Assembly (NCBI GenBank): GCA_009760885.1
Contig: CM019707.1
Coordinates: 30,627,687-30,691,686 of the forward strand
Source of the DNA: Achatina immaculata
Lineage: Eukaryota > Mollusca > Gastropoda > Stylommatophora > Achatinidae
Direction of reading: 5' to 3'
Length of the DNA stretch: 64,000 nt
Shown: in pieces, positions 53,020 through 64,000 of the stretch
Position numbering within the stretch: the stretch's first letter is position 1
Layout of the letters: each line of letters opens with the position of its first letter
The notes under the pieces: model-generated
Database searches by the model: none
Told to the model about the DNA's origin: nothing
The model's input: the letters and a program-made list of their open reading frames with translations, nothing else
Position numbers and translations under genes: made by a program

Positions 53020-55590
53020 ATAAAGTGTTTCCAATGATTTGTTCATATTTCTCTGTTTCTAAATGAAATATTATGTACATTTATGTCAACGGTTTTATTT
53101 TCGTTTCTTTGCTTCATGTTTTTTCCCCCTTTTCTGGCCAGTTTTTTTTTTTTTGTCTGGATATTGTGGGGGATATTTGTAGTTTTTGCTGGATTTGAGG
53201 GAACTTTTTGACTCCTCTTTTTCTCTCTCTTGTAAATAAATGATCAGTGACCTTTTGTTGTTACATATATATTTATTGTTTGTGATGGAGGACAGGAGAG
53301 AATACTGGCTGTGGTCGGTTCGAAATGTCCTGGTTGTTTGATTTTATTTGGTATCGAAGGTGAACAATCTTCTGATGTTCAAGGGGGGATGTGTCTGTAC
53401 AGGTCAGTTTTTTGACTAGAAAGAAAGAACATTCGTTAGAGTCCGTGGACAGGATGTAGGTGGCGGTGTTGATGATTCTTGCCTTCATGTAAATAGGTTG
53501 AGAGGGATCTTTCTGTGACAGCTCAGAAGTCAAGAATTGGTCCAGGCAGAAGTTCATGATGAATATTGGAGAAATGATGGCATCCAACAAAATGCCACAA
53601 ATTTATATATGACGAATATTGGAGAAATGATGGTATTCAGTAAAACACCAGAAATTCAAGAAACACAGACAGAATGAAATTTCCACTAGCAGTCTTAATT
53701 ATAGACCCTTTTTTTTGTTTGTTTTTGGCAAAATCTATTTTATTTTCCAGTTTAAGAGAAGACTGTCATTTTTGTCCACATGGTGGAGCCGCTACAGCAG
53801 AATGTTTTCAAGTCTAGTCATTTTATGCATGCAAATTAATAAAGTTCATAATTCTGTTTTTCCTGTGTGAATGATTACAACCTTATGTTACCGCTGCAAA
53901 AACTGAATTAGTGAATGATTTGAAGAATTTAATGACCGACCACACAGAGAGGTCATGAGATTAGTTCCTCAACATCCCACAGATTGTTTCACACACGCTG
54001 CTAGAATTCAGGCTTAAAGAGGGGGGGGGATTTGTTTTGGACTTTTGGTTCAAACATACGAGTAAAAGAAAGTGTTTTTGGGCATTGTAGTTCAGACAAG
54101 GGGGAAAAAAGTGTTGGGGTGTTGATGTTGGAAAAAGAGAGAAAGAAGAAAAAGCATTTCTCTACTTTTCTGCACTAGAGTGTAGGACAGAGTTTGTGAC
54201 TCGAGACTTCTCTTTGTCTCTCTCGGTCTACAGTAGCTCTGAATGTTTATCACTGTGTATACCAGGACTTTCGTGCTTGATATTTGTGTTTTGTTAATAA
54301 ATCTATACAAGTCTCTTTTCACATCAACTGTCACATTTTTTTGACAGTTATCATGTCACCACTTGTTGTGACATTTAACCCCAGCCATGTCAGTCACCTG
54401 CGCTGACAAACTCCCCCCCCCCAGAAACCTGAAACGCGGCTGTTGTCAAGTGACTTTGGTTAGCATTCCTTTTCTTTGGCTTTCTCTATCGCAACTGAGG
54501 TCCAATGCAAAAAAATGTTGTATCTTTGTTGGTGCCGGAATCTAAAACAAGTTCTCATGAATTATTTAATTTATTGAATTTCTGTGTCAGATGAGTTTTT
54601 TTTTCTTCCACAATTTTATCATAATAATTAATGCGTAATTACATATGAAGCATTTTGATTTATGTTTAAAGCTTAATATTTTATGATGTGGACACGTACA
54701 AATGTGAATGCAAGTGATTAAATTTATTATTATTATTGACAACATGCATTGGCTTATACTTGTATCCTCTGTTCCAGAATCCCCATGTAATCCAGCGTAT
54801 CATTTGTGAACACACAGTCCAAGCTTCTTGTCTAGGATTTCTTGTAGCCACAGTCAGAACACATGAATATGTTTCTGTATCATAAAACACAAATAGATGG
54901 GTGCTGGTGGTCGCAGCGGCTCTCTCTCTCCTTCTCTCTCTGTGAGAGAGAGAGAGACTGACAAGTTTTAATGCACTAAAGATAATCACACAAATAAAAG
55001 GAAAAAAAAAAGTTAACTCCTGCTGTAATATACAGTCTATAAAAACTGAAGAAAGCAAACGGCCTGCTATCACCATCACAGGACAGGACTCAGTCCTCTG
55101 CCACGGTGTTGAGAACAAGAGAACGACCGCACTGTCAGTTTAGTCATCGTTGAATATTGTTTCCTCCCAACAGCCAAACTGTTACATGTTCATAATCTGA
55201 TAATTAAACTGTCACCACAGTGTGGGATGCTACATTCACTTATGTACTTCTGCACACACACACAAAGTGAAGAACTTTCTGCTTAGAGGGATAAACAAGG
55301 TCTTATATAGGAACCAAACTGAAACTGAGAACACTTTCTTTTTATGAAGTTACTAACTGAAGATGCATAAAATCAAAATCTTTTTATTTTTTTAAAAATG
55401 CAAATACTAAAAACTATGAAACCTAAAACTACAGGATGTCCCAAAAGAAATGTATACACAATTTGTCAGCCTTAAATTTTTTTTTTTTAAGGTGAAAATT
55501 GTCCTTACAAAAGGATAAGAATGTACTTAATGTCTGAACATTCAGTTTTTACTGAAGTGGTACTAGAAAAGTAAAACATAACATAGATGA
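53020..55590 (+). other. No gene recognised; possible transcript-end zone
   Basis: AATAAA on plus near 53235, 53840 and 54295. The reverse-strand equivalent (TTTATT) is near 54723. A CT/GA inverted microsatellite lies at 54928-54957. A 145-codon minus frame at 54681-55118 shows no known domain. Confidence 0.4.
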
Positions 55591-55596
55591 GACATC

Positions 55597-56490
55597 ATCA
55601 TCATCAGGTGCTGTACCAACTGCTGTTGACTATTATGCTTCTCCAGAGTACATGATCCTTCTTGCAGGCCATCAGCTCAGTTGGTGATCTCCTCTCACAT
55701 GATCTCCTCTCACACCATCCTATCAGACTGTCCAGTCTCATTTCTCTTGGTCTTCCTATTGATCTTCTTTTTTCTATTTTTTTGTTATAATATTTTCTAT
55801 GCCCCCTCTTCTCATTTCATGTCCTATGAAAGCACATTGTCTCTCTCTTATTTTTTTGACAAGATTTTTTTTGTCTCTCCAGCCTCTTCTCATACATTCT
55901 TCATTAGTTATTTTTGTTGTCCAGGGAATTTGCAACATTCTTCTAATAAACCACATTTCTGCTGCTTCCAATGATTTTTATGCAGACTTGCCTATTGTCC
56001 ATGATTCACTTCCATATAACAAGATAGGTTCAATATAGCATTTTAGGACTCATTTTCTAACATTCATGATAAGGATGTGTTGCATAATATGCTTCTCAAT
56101 CTTTCAAATGCAGTCTTTGCTCGGCCTATTCTGTTCCTAATTTCTGTTCTGCATTTCCCATCTGAAGTTATGACTGCTCCAAGGTATTTGAATTTCTGCA
56201 CCTGCTTTAGAATAGTTCCGTTTAATTTAATACTGCATGTTGGTGGATTCTGTTTCTTAGATATAACCATAGTCTCTGTCTTTTTTGATGTTCAGAGTAA
56301 GGCCTTTCTGTTCACTTTCTTTGGCAACTTCATCCAAGAGATGCCGGTCTTGTTGGTTCTCAGCTGTCAGTACTGTGTCGTCAGGATACTAAAGGTTGTT
56401 AATATTGTATCCTCCTACTTTTATACTTGGTTCTTAGAATATTCTCGCTGTACAGAGAAAAAAGATCTGGAGATAGTACACACCCTCTGA
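55597..56490 (-). mobile_element. LINE 3' fragment, family D, paralogue of 29155-30195
   Basis: The minus strand reads MVISKKQNPPTCSIKLNG, KYLGAVITSDGKCRTEIRN, AEMWFIRRMLQIPWTTKITN, GHEMRRGGIENIITKK and ends in (GAT)n (catcatcatcatca on plus at 55599). Highly similar to the 29-kb copy over its whole length, in the same orientation. Confidence 0.9.
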
Positions 56491-57600
56491 TGAGATGCCA
56501 GAGAAATTAATTTCAAACAGATGCTCCATAATGCAAACTGATGAATAAAGGTGACCATTTTGAATGCTATGGATAATGGATCATTTAAATTTTGAACCAT
56601 TATTATGTATGTTAATTATCTCTCTCTCTCTTTAACATTCTATACCTTTAAGGCTTATACCTTAAGCCTCACTGCCGCAGATAGAATCTGTACTTTAAAT
56701 TATTAATTCAAGCTTAAGAGAACAAACAAATACTGGTGATACACATACATTTTTTGGGACAACCTGTGTATCCAGCTTAAAAAAAAATGTATTATGTTAT
56801 ATATTCTGGTATTCCATAGTGACATACATCATAACTGGATAATATAATATATTCCATAATACAATCCATAATTGGATAATAAGCATACAAACAATGGCAA
56901 CAACAAATCAAAAGATGTACTAAGCAGACAGACAACATTAATACTTATCATATTAAGTCCTTGTAAAGTTTGGTAAGTTGAACTTGTATCACATTTTATT
57001 ATGGGGGGAAAAAAAATGAAAACAATGGTAAAAAGCAGTTACCGCTGTACAGAAATACAATAAAACCCTCAACAGAATAATGTAGTGCTGATTATTTTGT
57101 ACACATTAATTTTAACTGAAAGAATTTGTATAAACTTGATAATTTTTACGTTATAAACACATTAAATGCACATGTATATTCTACCCCATCATGTCATAAT
57201 AAAAACAAAAGCCTGGCATGAAGTTTACAGAAAGCCTGTGACAGCATCAGCCAATTCAGCATCACAAGCATCACCATAAAAAGGACATGAATTGACTTTC
57301 TGAAGCTCCACAAATTTACACAGCCACAAGAGCACATGCATTTTTTGGGATAAACAAAGTGATCTGTCTTAATTGATTTTGGAGGCATTTAATGAAAACT
57401 CAGAAGGAAGATGAATTCCCAGATACCCAGCACAGCTATCAAAAATGCTACAAAACCTAGTTCTACATAACAATACACAGCTGGTCCTTCACTGAATGAA
57501 AACATTTAACATCAAAGTCATCCCAAAAATTGGGGTCCACAATCAACATAATCTAATAGACTGTCAAAATGTTTATATAAACTTGTACTCTCATCTGAAG
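56490..57600 (+). other. No gene recognised; A-rich on plus strand
   Basis: AT-rich with A tracts, in contrast to the T-rich DNA left of 54 kb. Confidence 0.5.
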
Positions 57601-58285
57601 CAAGAATTTTTGTTCTTACATTACACCCCAGAAAAAAAAAATCTTTACATCCAAAAAAAAAAAACTTTACATTCTTACATTAAAGGTAAAGGTAATCCTG
57701 CCATGCCTTAGAGACACATAGGGATATGGTGTTAGTGCCCATATTTTCTTTGACCTGTCTGCACACTAGAGGCCGATGTGATCAGTATCACGCCTGGCCA
57801 CCTTTCCTTCCCCAGCTCCAGAAGAAGTCGGGTACCCATTTCTACAGCTGGGAGACTGGGATGCCTCTGGCCGGATTCAAACCCCTGACCTTCACCATGA
57901 GAGACCAGTGCACTAACCACTTTACCACGCAGACGCCCATATTCTTACATTACAGCCAAGGAAAAAAAAAAAGCTTTACATTCTTATATTACGCCCCAGA
58001 AAAAAAACCAAAAAAAAACTACATTCTTGCTTTACGCCCCAGAAAAAAAAAACATAAAAACTTCACATACATTACAGCCTAGGGGAAAAAAACTTTACAT
58101 TCTTACATTACACCCCATAAAAAAAAACTTTTCATCCTTACATTAAAGGTCCAGGAAAAAACTTAAACATTCTTACATTACAGCTTAGGGAAAAAAATCT
58201 TTACATTCTTACATTAGAGACCACAAAAAAACTTTACAGTCTTACATTAGAAACCACAGGAAAAAGCTTACATTATTACATAATA
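57600..58285 (+). repeat. Irregular minisatellite with ttacattcttacattac and A-run units, split by a SINE
   Basis: About 14 copies of an imperfect 35-40-bp unit (acattcttacattacagcc, a poly-A run, ctttac) lie on both sides of the SINE at 57681-57938. Confidence 0.85.
57681..57938 (-). mobile_element. tRNA-derived SINE, full length
   Basis: On the minus strand it starts gggcgtctgcgtggtaaagt and has an A box (TGGTAAAGTGGTTAGTG, 57911-57927) and a B box (GGTTTGAATCC, 57873-57883), a tRNA-like Pol III promoter. A central part contains gccaggcgtgatactgatca, and the 3' end is ggcaggattacctttacc. 258 bp. Fragments of the same family occur at 17587 and 30893. It is not a working tRNA: there is no matching acceptor stem or discriminator. 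Confidence 0.88.
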
Positions 58286-58345
58286 CAAGCGCTGCCTACA
58301 GGTAACAGTTTCTATGTATTTTATCAGCGCTGCCTACATTTAACA
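58285..58345 (+). repeat. Left remnant of the 60.6-kb minisatellite
   Basis: gcgctgcctacatttaac and acagtttctatgtatttta match units of the array at 60590-60895. The two parts are separated by the LINE at 58345-60590. Confidence 0.7.
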
Positions 58346-60590
58346 AAGTTCAAAATTCAGACTCCGGCTTCACTGCACTCAGGACAACCCCATATATGCT
58401 CCGCTGCATGCCACAGCAGCCATACAAGAGTATGTTTGCTAATAGTTCCTGTCAAACGCTGGTTCCTTACGATGCATTTTCTGCCACACAGTTCAGATTT
58501 CCTGACAGCTCCCTTAATTTGTCCTAGTTCCAGCAGTCTCTTCAGATCAACGCTGCTCTTCATTTTCCCGCAGTCTGTCCAATACAGCTTCAGCAATGTC
58601 CCCCTTGTCCACTGTCAGTCTGCCATTTATTTCAGCCTGTCCAGCAAATCTATCTGCCACATCATCACCATGTACTCTCGCATGCCCTGGACAGTAAAGC
58701 CACGTTAGGCTTGTCACAGTTGACTGGCTTAACAGATGAACCCATTCTTTTCCAAGCAAATTCTTCTCAGTCTTATGAACCATACTCTCGGAGTCCATCA
58801 CAATGACACATTAACCACATCATAAGCAACTAACCATTCCACTGCCACCAACGCAGCCTCATTTTCCATTCTCATGCTTGATGTGGTGACTTGAGGCTCC
58901 AAAACCCTGTGCCACTACTCTTCCATTTCAGAAGACAACAAAACCCCAACCACTTCTGCTGTTCTGAGTCACTGAGCCATCTGTATATATCCAGCGTGGC
59001 GGAAGACCCACAGTGACGCTGGAAGACCCACAGTGACGCTGGAAGACCCACAGTGACGCTGGGTGATATCTTGAACCCAAAGTTCATATGCTCCCTGTAC
59101 CCAATCTTGACATTCACAGCCCTTCTGTGTTTTAGCTGAGGTTGGTCCCGCACCTGAAATCAATCATCACTGTTAGGCACCTCATCTAGACTGCAAACTG
59201 ACTTTATTGTATCCTCGGCCTCAGCCATGCAGGATCTGCCTTGTTTGATGTGTCTTCCCTTTATCAGCCCCAGCTCCTCATGGAGAGGATGCTCCTTCAT
59301 GCCAGCAACCCTGATATATGCCTTTACCTGAGCAGTCTCACACTCATCAAGCAGAAAGCTCATGGCTGCCACCGGAGTGTCCCTGGTGCAACCCAAGACC
59401 ACTCTCATTGCTTCGTTCTGTATTCGTTCTAGTCTGTTCAGCTGTGCATTGAACAGGGTGAGCAGGTCAAGACCATACTCCAATAGTGACTGCACCGCGT
59501 GCATCAGCAAGAAGAGAGTGCGCTGTGGAAAGTCCACTGTGGCCATTAACCTAACTGCTCCCAATGCTTTCCTGGGTTTTTGTATTGCATTGTCCATGAA
59601 TGATCACACGTGCTCTCCTAAAATTTTGGCCCTGACACTTCACAATCAGAACTTCAGATCCTACAATTCTGTTATTTAAAATGAGCACCACAGGATGCTC
59701 ACCACATCGTTATCCTCAAAGCTTGTTATCTGATCCACCTGCTCCGTACCCTTGAGGCTAATTCCTCTCTACAACTCCTATGCTCATATGGTCACCCTTC
59801 CAAAATAACAACACAATCCCAGTAGAATATACATTGAATAACACAGGAAGGACAGGAGAGTCCTGAGGCAGTCCCATACCAATTGTTCTGGGCTCCTCCG
59901 AGATCCATGTTCTGTATCTTAAGGCAACCAACTGCCCCAACAGCACTGAAGCTATCCATCGAACCAATCTTGCATCTACCCAAAACTCTATCAGAAATGT
60001 TAATGGCAATGTATAATCCACTCTGTTGTATGCATCCTCAAGATCAAGTGGCACAACTACGGTTTCACATTTTCTCTGAAATCCCTTGTATACATCATAT
60101 GCCAGGATCACAGTGTTATTAGTTGTGTCTCTTCCTGGTTGATAACCTTCTAATGTATTCACTAGTAGCCCATTGGCCTCTAGAAATCCTGATAGTCACC
60201 CAGCTATAATTCTCTCAATTATTTTGCCATATACATTTTGTAACGTATAAGAACACTCAGTTTTGTACTGAATTTTCCTATTTTAGGCAAGGGAATTAAG
60301 TAGTTGTGCAGTCAGGTATGACACCAGTCTTCAAGCTCTGGTTGTAATCTTCTGTCATTTTCTTTACAACACTGTCATCAACTTCTCTGAGTTGTCCATA
60401 CCAGATGCCATCAGGACCAGTTGCACCATTTTTGGCAGACTTATTTTTCTGTCTTAGCTCCTCCACCTCTACTGGGCTTTCCAGGTCTTAGCTCCTCCAC
60501 CTCTACTGGGCTTTCCAGGAATTCTGTCTGTACAAAACTTGATGTTGTGTGTCCAGTCCTCAGATGTTCTTCAAGTATCCAGTGAAACAT
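58345..60590 (-). mobile_element. LINE ORF2 remnant with RT and RNase H (I-like), minus strand
   Basis: In 5'-3' order on minus: YQPGRDTTNNTVILAYDVYK, VVVPLDLEDAYNRVDY (RT block with the first Asp), GLPQDSPVLPVLFNVYSTGI (RT block B), then a gap where the YADD box should be. Next come LLEYGLDLLTLFNAQLNRLE and MRVVLGCTRDTPVAAM, RNase H WLYCPGHARVHGDDVADRF, and HIWGCPECSEAG at the end. Stops and frame changes are present. The longest LINE in the window (about 2.2 kb), 5'-truncated. A 21-bp triplication at about 58998-59060 and a 34-bp duplication at about 60453-60520 lie inside it. Confidence 0.9.
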
Positions 60591-60895
60591 TTAATAGTTT
60601 CTAGTTACTTTAACTAAAAGCTGACTACATTTTAACAGTTTCTAGGCTCTTTTCTATGACAGCCACCTACATTTTAACAGTTTCTAGGCTCTTTTCTATG
60701 ACAGCCACCTACATTTAACAGCTTCTAGGTACTTTAACAGTGCTGCATACATTAACAGCTTCTAGGTACTTTAACAGTGCTGCCTACATTTAACAGTTTC
60801 CATGTACTTTAACAGCACTGCCTACATTTAACAGTTTCCAGGTACTCTAACAGCATCTGACTACATTTAAGTTTATAGGTACTTTAACAGTCTAA
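60590..60895 (+). repeat. About 41-bp minisatellite, about 8 copies
   Basis: Unit ctacatttaacagtttctag, gtactttaacagtgctgc with variants. Continues at 58285-58345 beyond the LINE. Confidence 0.85.
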
Positions 60896-61525
60896 TAAGT
60901 AAACTAAGTAAAAACAGGGTTAACAGCCATGAAAGCAATGACAGAGTTAAATGTTTATATGTATGTTCACACACATACATCCATGTATGTAGGAAGACTA
61001 ACAGACATTTCAAACGTCAGCTTTGAGAGAGTTAACATTTTATAAATAACCTGCAAGAATTCTGAGGATCAAAAGATTATACCTGAAGTTAACAGTTTAA
61101 AATTTTGAATGTAAGCTTTGAAAAGATGGCTTATTCACAATTTTTTTCTTTGGTCTCCCTTGTTAAGTCCTCCAGTGACTGTCAGGTCCTACAATTTCTA
61201 CCATCTCGTGGCATGTCCACAGAATTTTCGATTGTTAATTTCTTAAGATCTGAACTAGTTTTTTTTTTTTTAACATTCTTCCACTTCTCAGAGTTCTGGC
61301 TATGCATGATACATGACACTGTCAATGAATTTCAGTATTCATCCAACAAAACACTGCACATACACATATAAGTGCTGCATAAATATATACAAATAATTCA
61401 GCAAAGAAAATAAACCTGTATCAAAACTTCAGCAAAAACAATGACATACAAATAATTCAAAATAAGATAAAGAGTTGACAGAAATCAAAGGGCAGGGTTC
61501 AAAACTACATTTCATATAAAGAATC
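60896..61525 (+). other. No gene recognised; A-rich
   Basis: AT-rich, short frames only. Confidence 0.5.
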
Positions 61526-61529
61526 AATT

Positions 61530-61805
61530 TGCATTTCTATAGAACAATAGCATTATTTCTGTTAGAAAGTAGCTGAATGAACTTTTGTCAGCATTTCTAT
61601 AGAACAATAGCATTATTTCTGTTAGAAAGTAGCTGAATGAACTTTTGTCAGCATTTCTATAGAACAGCATTATTTCTGTTAGAAGGTAGCTGGAAGAATT
61701 GTTGTAAGCATTTCTATAGAACAGCATTATTTCTGTTAGAAAGTAGCTGAATGTTGTAAGCATTTCTATAGAACAGCATTATTTCTGTCAGAAAGTAGCT
61801 GACAG
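61530..61805 (+). repeat. 60-bp minisatellite, about 5 copies
   Basis: Unit gcatttctatagaacaatag, cattatttctgttagaaagt, agctgaatgaacttttgtca; later copies shortened. A 79-codon minus frame here is a by-product. Confidence 0.93.
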
Positions 61806-61975
61806 TATCTAAATCTTTAAAAACACCATGATTTATCTAATCTTTAAAAACACCATGATTTATCTGAATCTTTATATAAACATCATGATTTATCTGAATC
61901 TTGATAAATAACATGATTTATCTAAATTTTGTTAGAAATACTTATCTGATCTATCTGAATTTTGTTAGAAACACT
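61806..61975 (+). repeat. About 30-bp degenerate tandem repeat, about 5 copies
   Basis: Unit aatctttaaaaacaccatga, tttatctg, grading into ttttgttagaaatac copies. Confidence 0.8.
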
Positions 61976-62139
61976 ACACAGCACAGGAGTATCACATCAG
62001 AATTGTAAGTTACTTGCATCAGATCAACAAAAACTGACAAAACTGCTCTCCTGAAAGCAATTTTAAAAATGTTTTGGGGAGGGGAGAGACACATCAAGAA
62101 ATAAGCTGAAACAATACAACTGTAAACACAGTATTGGTA

Positions 62140-62466
62140 CTGTATGGTTAGAACTCGGAAAAAAAAAACATAAGCAAAGCTCTTGGGTGTGAATGGAAGA
62201 AAAATGACAAGAGAATTACCTGGGACTTGAACCATGAACTCCGGCAGAACAAGCAACCATCCAGCCATGACAGAACAACGCATTAACAAATTCTGCTACC
62301 TTGCCCTGCCCCTTGGTCGATTGACGCGTTGTTCTCTCGTGGCTGGACAGCTGCTCATCTTACTGGAGCTCATGGTTCAAGTCCCAGATAATTCTCTTGC
62401 CATTTTTCTTCCTCTCATGCCTAAAAGTGCTTTGTCTTTGATTTTTTCCGAGTTCTAACCATACAG
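62140..62466. mobile_element. Foldback pair: two inverted SINE-like arms with Pol III B-box motifs
   Basis: The left arm 62140-62281 and right arm 62326-62466 are inverted copies about 80% alike, separated by 44 bp. Matching blocks: gcgttgttct, gttcatggttcaagtccca, aattctcttg, catttttcttcc and ttccgagttctaaccataca. Each arm carries GGTTCAAGTCCC (62374-62385; inverted at 62222-62233), which fits a tRNA B box. Either two head-to-head SINEs or a foldback transposon. Confidence 0.75.
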
Positions 62467-62469
62467 CAC

Positions 62470-63071
62470 TGTATTCTATTACTTCACTGTGTGAAGAATT
62501 TTCTTGTTTCCAATTTGTAGAAATGTGTAGCTGTAAACGCAAAAACCATGTCAGCAATTACTTTAGAACAGCCACACAATTCTGCTCTTATCTCTCAGTT
62601 TAACTTTGAGGTGTTTTATAACACTTTACAAATGTCTTCTAAAGCGAAGAAATTCATCATAAATTTTAACAAATTTACAAAAAAAAAACAAGCTATAAAA
62701 CATTTACAAAGATTAAGCTTTAACTCGTCACGTGGAACTGTGATGAAAGCAGGTACCACTTGAGCAAATATAAGTGCAAATTAAAAACTTCTCTGTGAGA
62801 ATACTGAAGCCATTTAGCACTGAGTTTCAACAAGTTTATAAAAACAATGAGTAAATTTTTTTTAAAAGTGAAAAACAGAGACAGACAGAATGAGTGTGAG
62901 ATTAACAGTAATTATCTGAATGTGTTTACAGCTCTAAGATAAAAACTCAGTATTCACATAAATTTTAAGTAATTTCACAACCTAGTTGTTTTTTTTGTTT
63001 TTGTTTTTTTTTGGGGGGAGGGGGTGTTTTTTGTGCTCATTCCTTCTTACAAGAATATCAGAAAAGTTAAA
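62470..63071 (+). other. No gene recognised
   Basis: A-rich; a T/G tract at 62990-63030. Confidence 0.5.
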
Positions 63072-63243
63072 TGTTCAATTTTTCATCTATTTTCCATGTT
63101 TGTATCACTATCTTGTTTTTGTATGTGGTCCATGAAAAAGGCTTTTGCCAAAATATTAGATTGTTGCATGTTCTTCATGTGTATGTGCTTATCTTACTTT
63201 CCGGCATTCTTGTTTCCGCCATCTTTCCTCACCATCTCTACTC
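63072..63243 (+). repeat. Interspersed repeat, second copy of 27553-27715
   Basis: See 27553: gaaaaaggcttttgcc, aaatattagattgttgcatg, ttcttcatgtgt and cattcttgtttccgcc are shared, same orientation. Confidence 0.7.
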
Positions 63244-63431
63244 AGTTATTTTGTCACCGCCATGATAACAGTCACGGTGACAAAGCATAAAGTCAGCTCT
63301 ATACAGAAAAATACTGTACATCACTCAAAGTGCAGGTGTACAGGCTGTAGTGCTTCCTTACAAAATGTGTGGACATGTCAGTATTTACACATACAGAAAT
63401 ACTGATGTTAAATGACAAAATGGGAGAATGT

Positions 63432-63572
63432 TCTGTATTTTGAGATTACTTATCACCGGGAGCATGTCTGTATTTTGAGATAACTACTTATCACCGGGAG
63501 CATGTCTGTATTTTGAGATAACTACTTATCACCGGGAGCATGTCTGTATTTTGAGATAACTACTTATCACCA
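63432..63572 (+). repeat. 38-bp minisatellite, about 3.7 copies, near identical
   Basis: Unit tctgtattttgagataacta, cttatcaccgggagcatg. Confidence 0.95.
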
Positions 63573-64000
63573 GTGATCAAACTAGGATTTTTTTTTTTTT
63601 AAAACCAGTAGAACTGTGCCATCTTCTACCTTTAAATGAAGTATCTTTTTTTTTTTTTTTAAATGTAAAGTTAAAGACACTTCATCTGAAGGAAGTAAAT
63701 GCTCACATTTTCCTACCTTATTTACGGCAAGATTCTCTTTTACAAAATGCTCACATGCAGAGCCAAACTAAAACTGGTTGATCCTCCCCAATGCAAATTC
63801 GGCATCATCATCCTACAGGCCTGATTATTCTCCAATGTCAGTGGTTATTATTTGTTTTTTTTTAAACAGGTTTTTAGTAATATGAAGTAGCTACAGTAAC
63901 CAACAACTTCAACAAAAGTTTCGGTTTTTCTCTTTTCTAATCAGTAATTCCCCAGTAATTGCCAGTTAACATGATCACTGCTTATCACAAAACAAGTTAC
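63573..64000 (+). other. Right edge: nothing recognised
   Basis: T tracts and unremarkable AT-rich DNA. No exon detected on either strand. Confidence 0.5.

Noticed and set aside
54681..55118. 145-codon minus-strand ORF as the terminal exon of a convergent gene
   Set aside because: No recognisable domain, and it spans a GA microsatellite. Kept only as context for the skew finding.
57850..57938. A tRNA gene on the minus strand
   Set aside because: A and B boxes are present but there is no complete cloverleaf, and the sequence continues into a SINE body whose fragments occur elsewhere in the window.

Overview
This is a window of an intron-rich animal nuclear genome. It has GT-AG introns, homopolymer and dinucleotide tracts, many degenerate LINE, SINE and Tc1/mariner copies, and very many minisatellites. 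There is no sign of bacterial, organellar or viral organisation. The repeat mix and the FNDC3 protein suggest an invertebrate bilaterian, most likely a mollusc or another lophotrochozoan. That taxonomic guess is inference only.

The only gene I can support is one large plus-strand gene covering about 1.1-40 kb. I assembled 20 consecutive coding exons (1140-38626). Every junction has AG/GT borders and compatible phase, and together they give an open frame of 1024 residues plus a stop. The product has a basic N-terminal stretch, nine fibronectin type III (FN3) domains, one C-terminal membrane segment and a serine-rich tail. This is the architecture of the FNDC3A/FNDC3B family (usual length about 1200 residues). 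The start codon and roughly 150-200 N-terminal residues lie upstream of the window. A poly(A) signal sits at 40024.

Introns occupy most of 1-38 kb. They hold 3'-end fragments of several non-LTR retrotransposon families on both strands, a Tc1-like element (18783-20269), a mariner (27739-29059), a fragment of another transposase (about 5385-6045), SINE fragments and about a dozen tandem arrays. Two arrays are notable. A 50-bp array in intron 2 begins across the exon's own splice donor and repeats it, and a 55-bp array in intron 18 expanded inside a LINE fragment.

The region from 40 to 64 kb has no convincing host gene. It holds a second mariner (49771-51041), LINE fragments, a long degenerate RNase H-bearing LINE on the minus strand (58345-60590), a tRNA-derived SINE (57681-57938), a 33-bp array whose 11-residue repeats make spurious long ORFs on both strands (47988-48740), and a foldback pair with Pol III B-box-like motifs in both arms (62140-62466). 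Plus-strand sequence looks T-rich up to about 54.3 kb and A-rich after about 56 kb. This hints that a convergent minus-strand transcript may enter from the right edge, but no exon of it is recognised.

I did not find a convincing undescribed biological system. The most interesting material is the way tandem arrays interact with splice sites and transposons.
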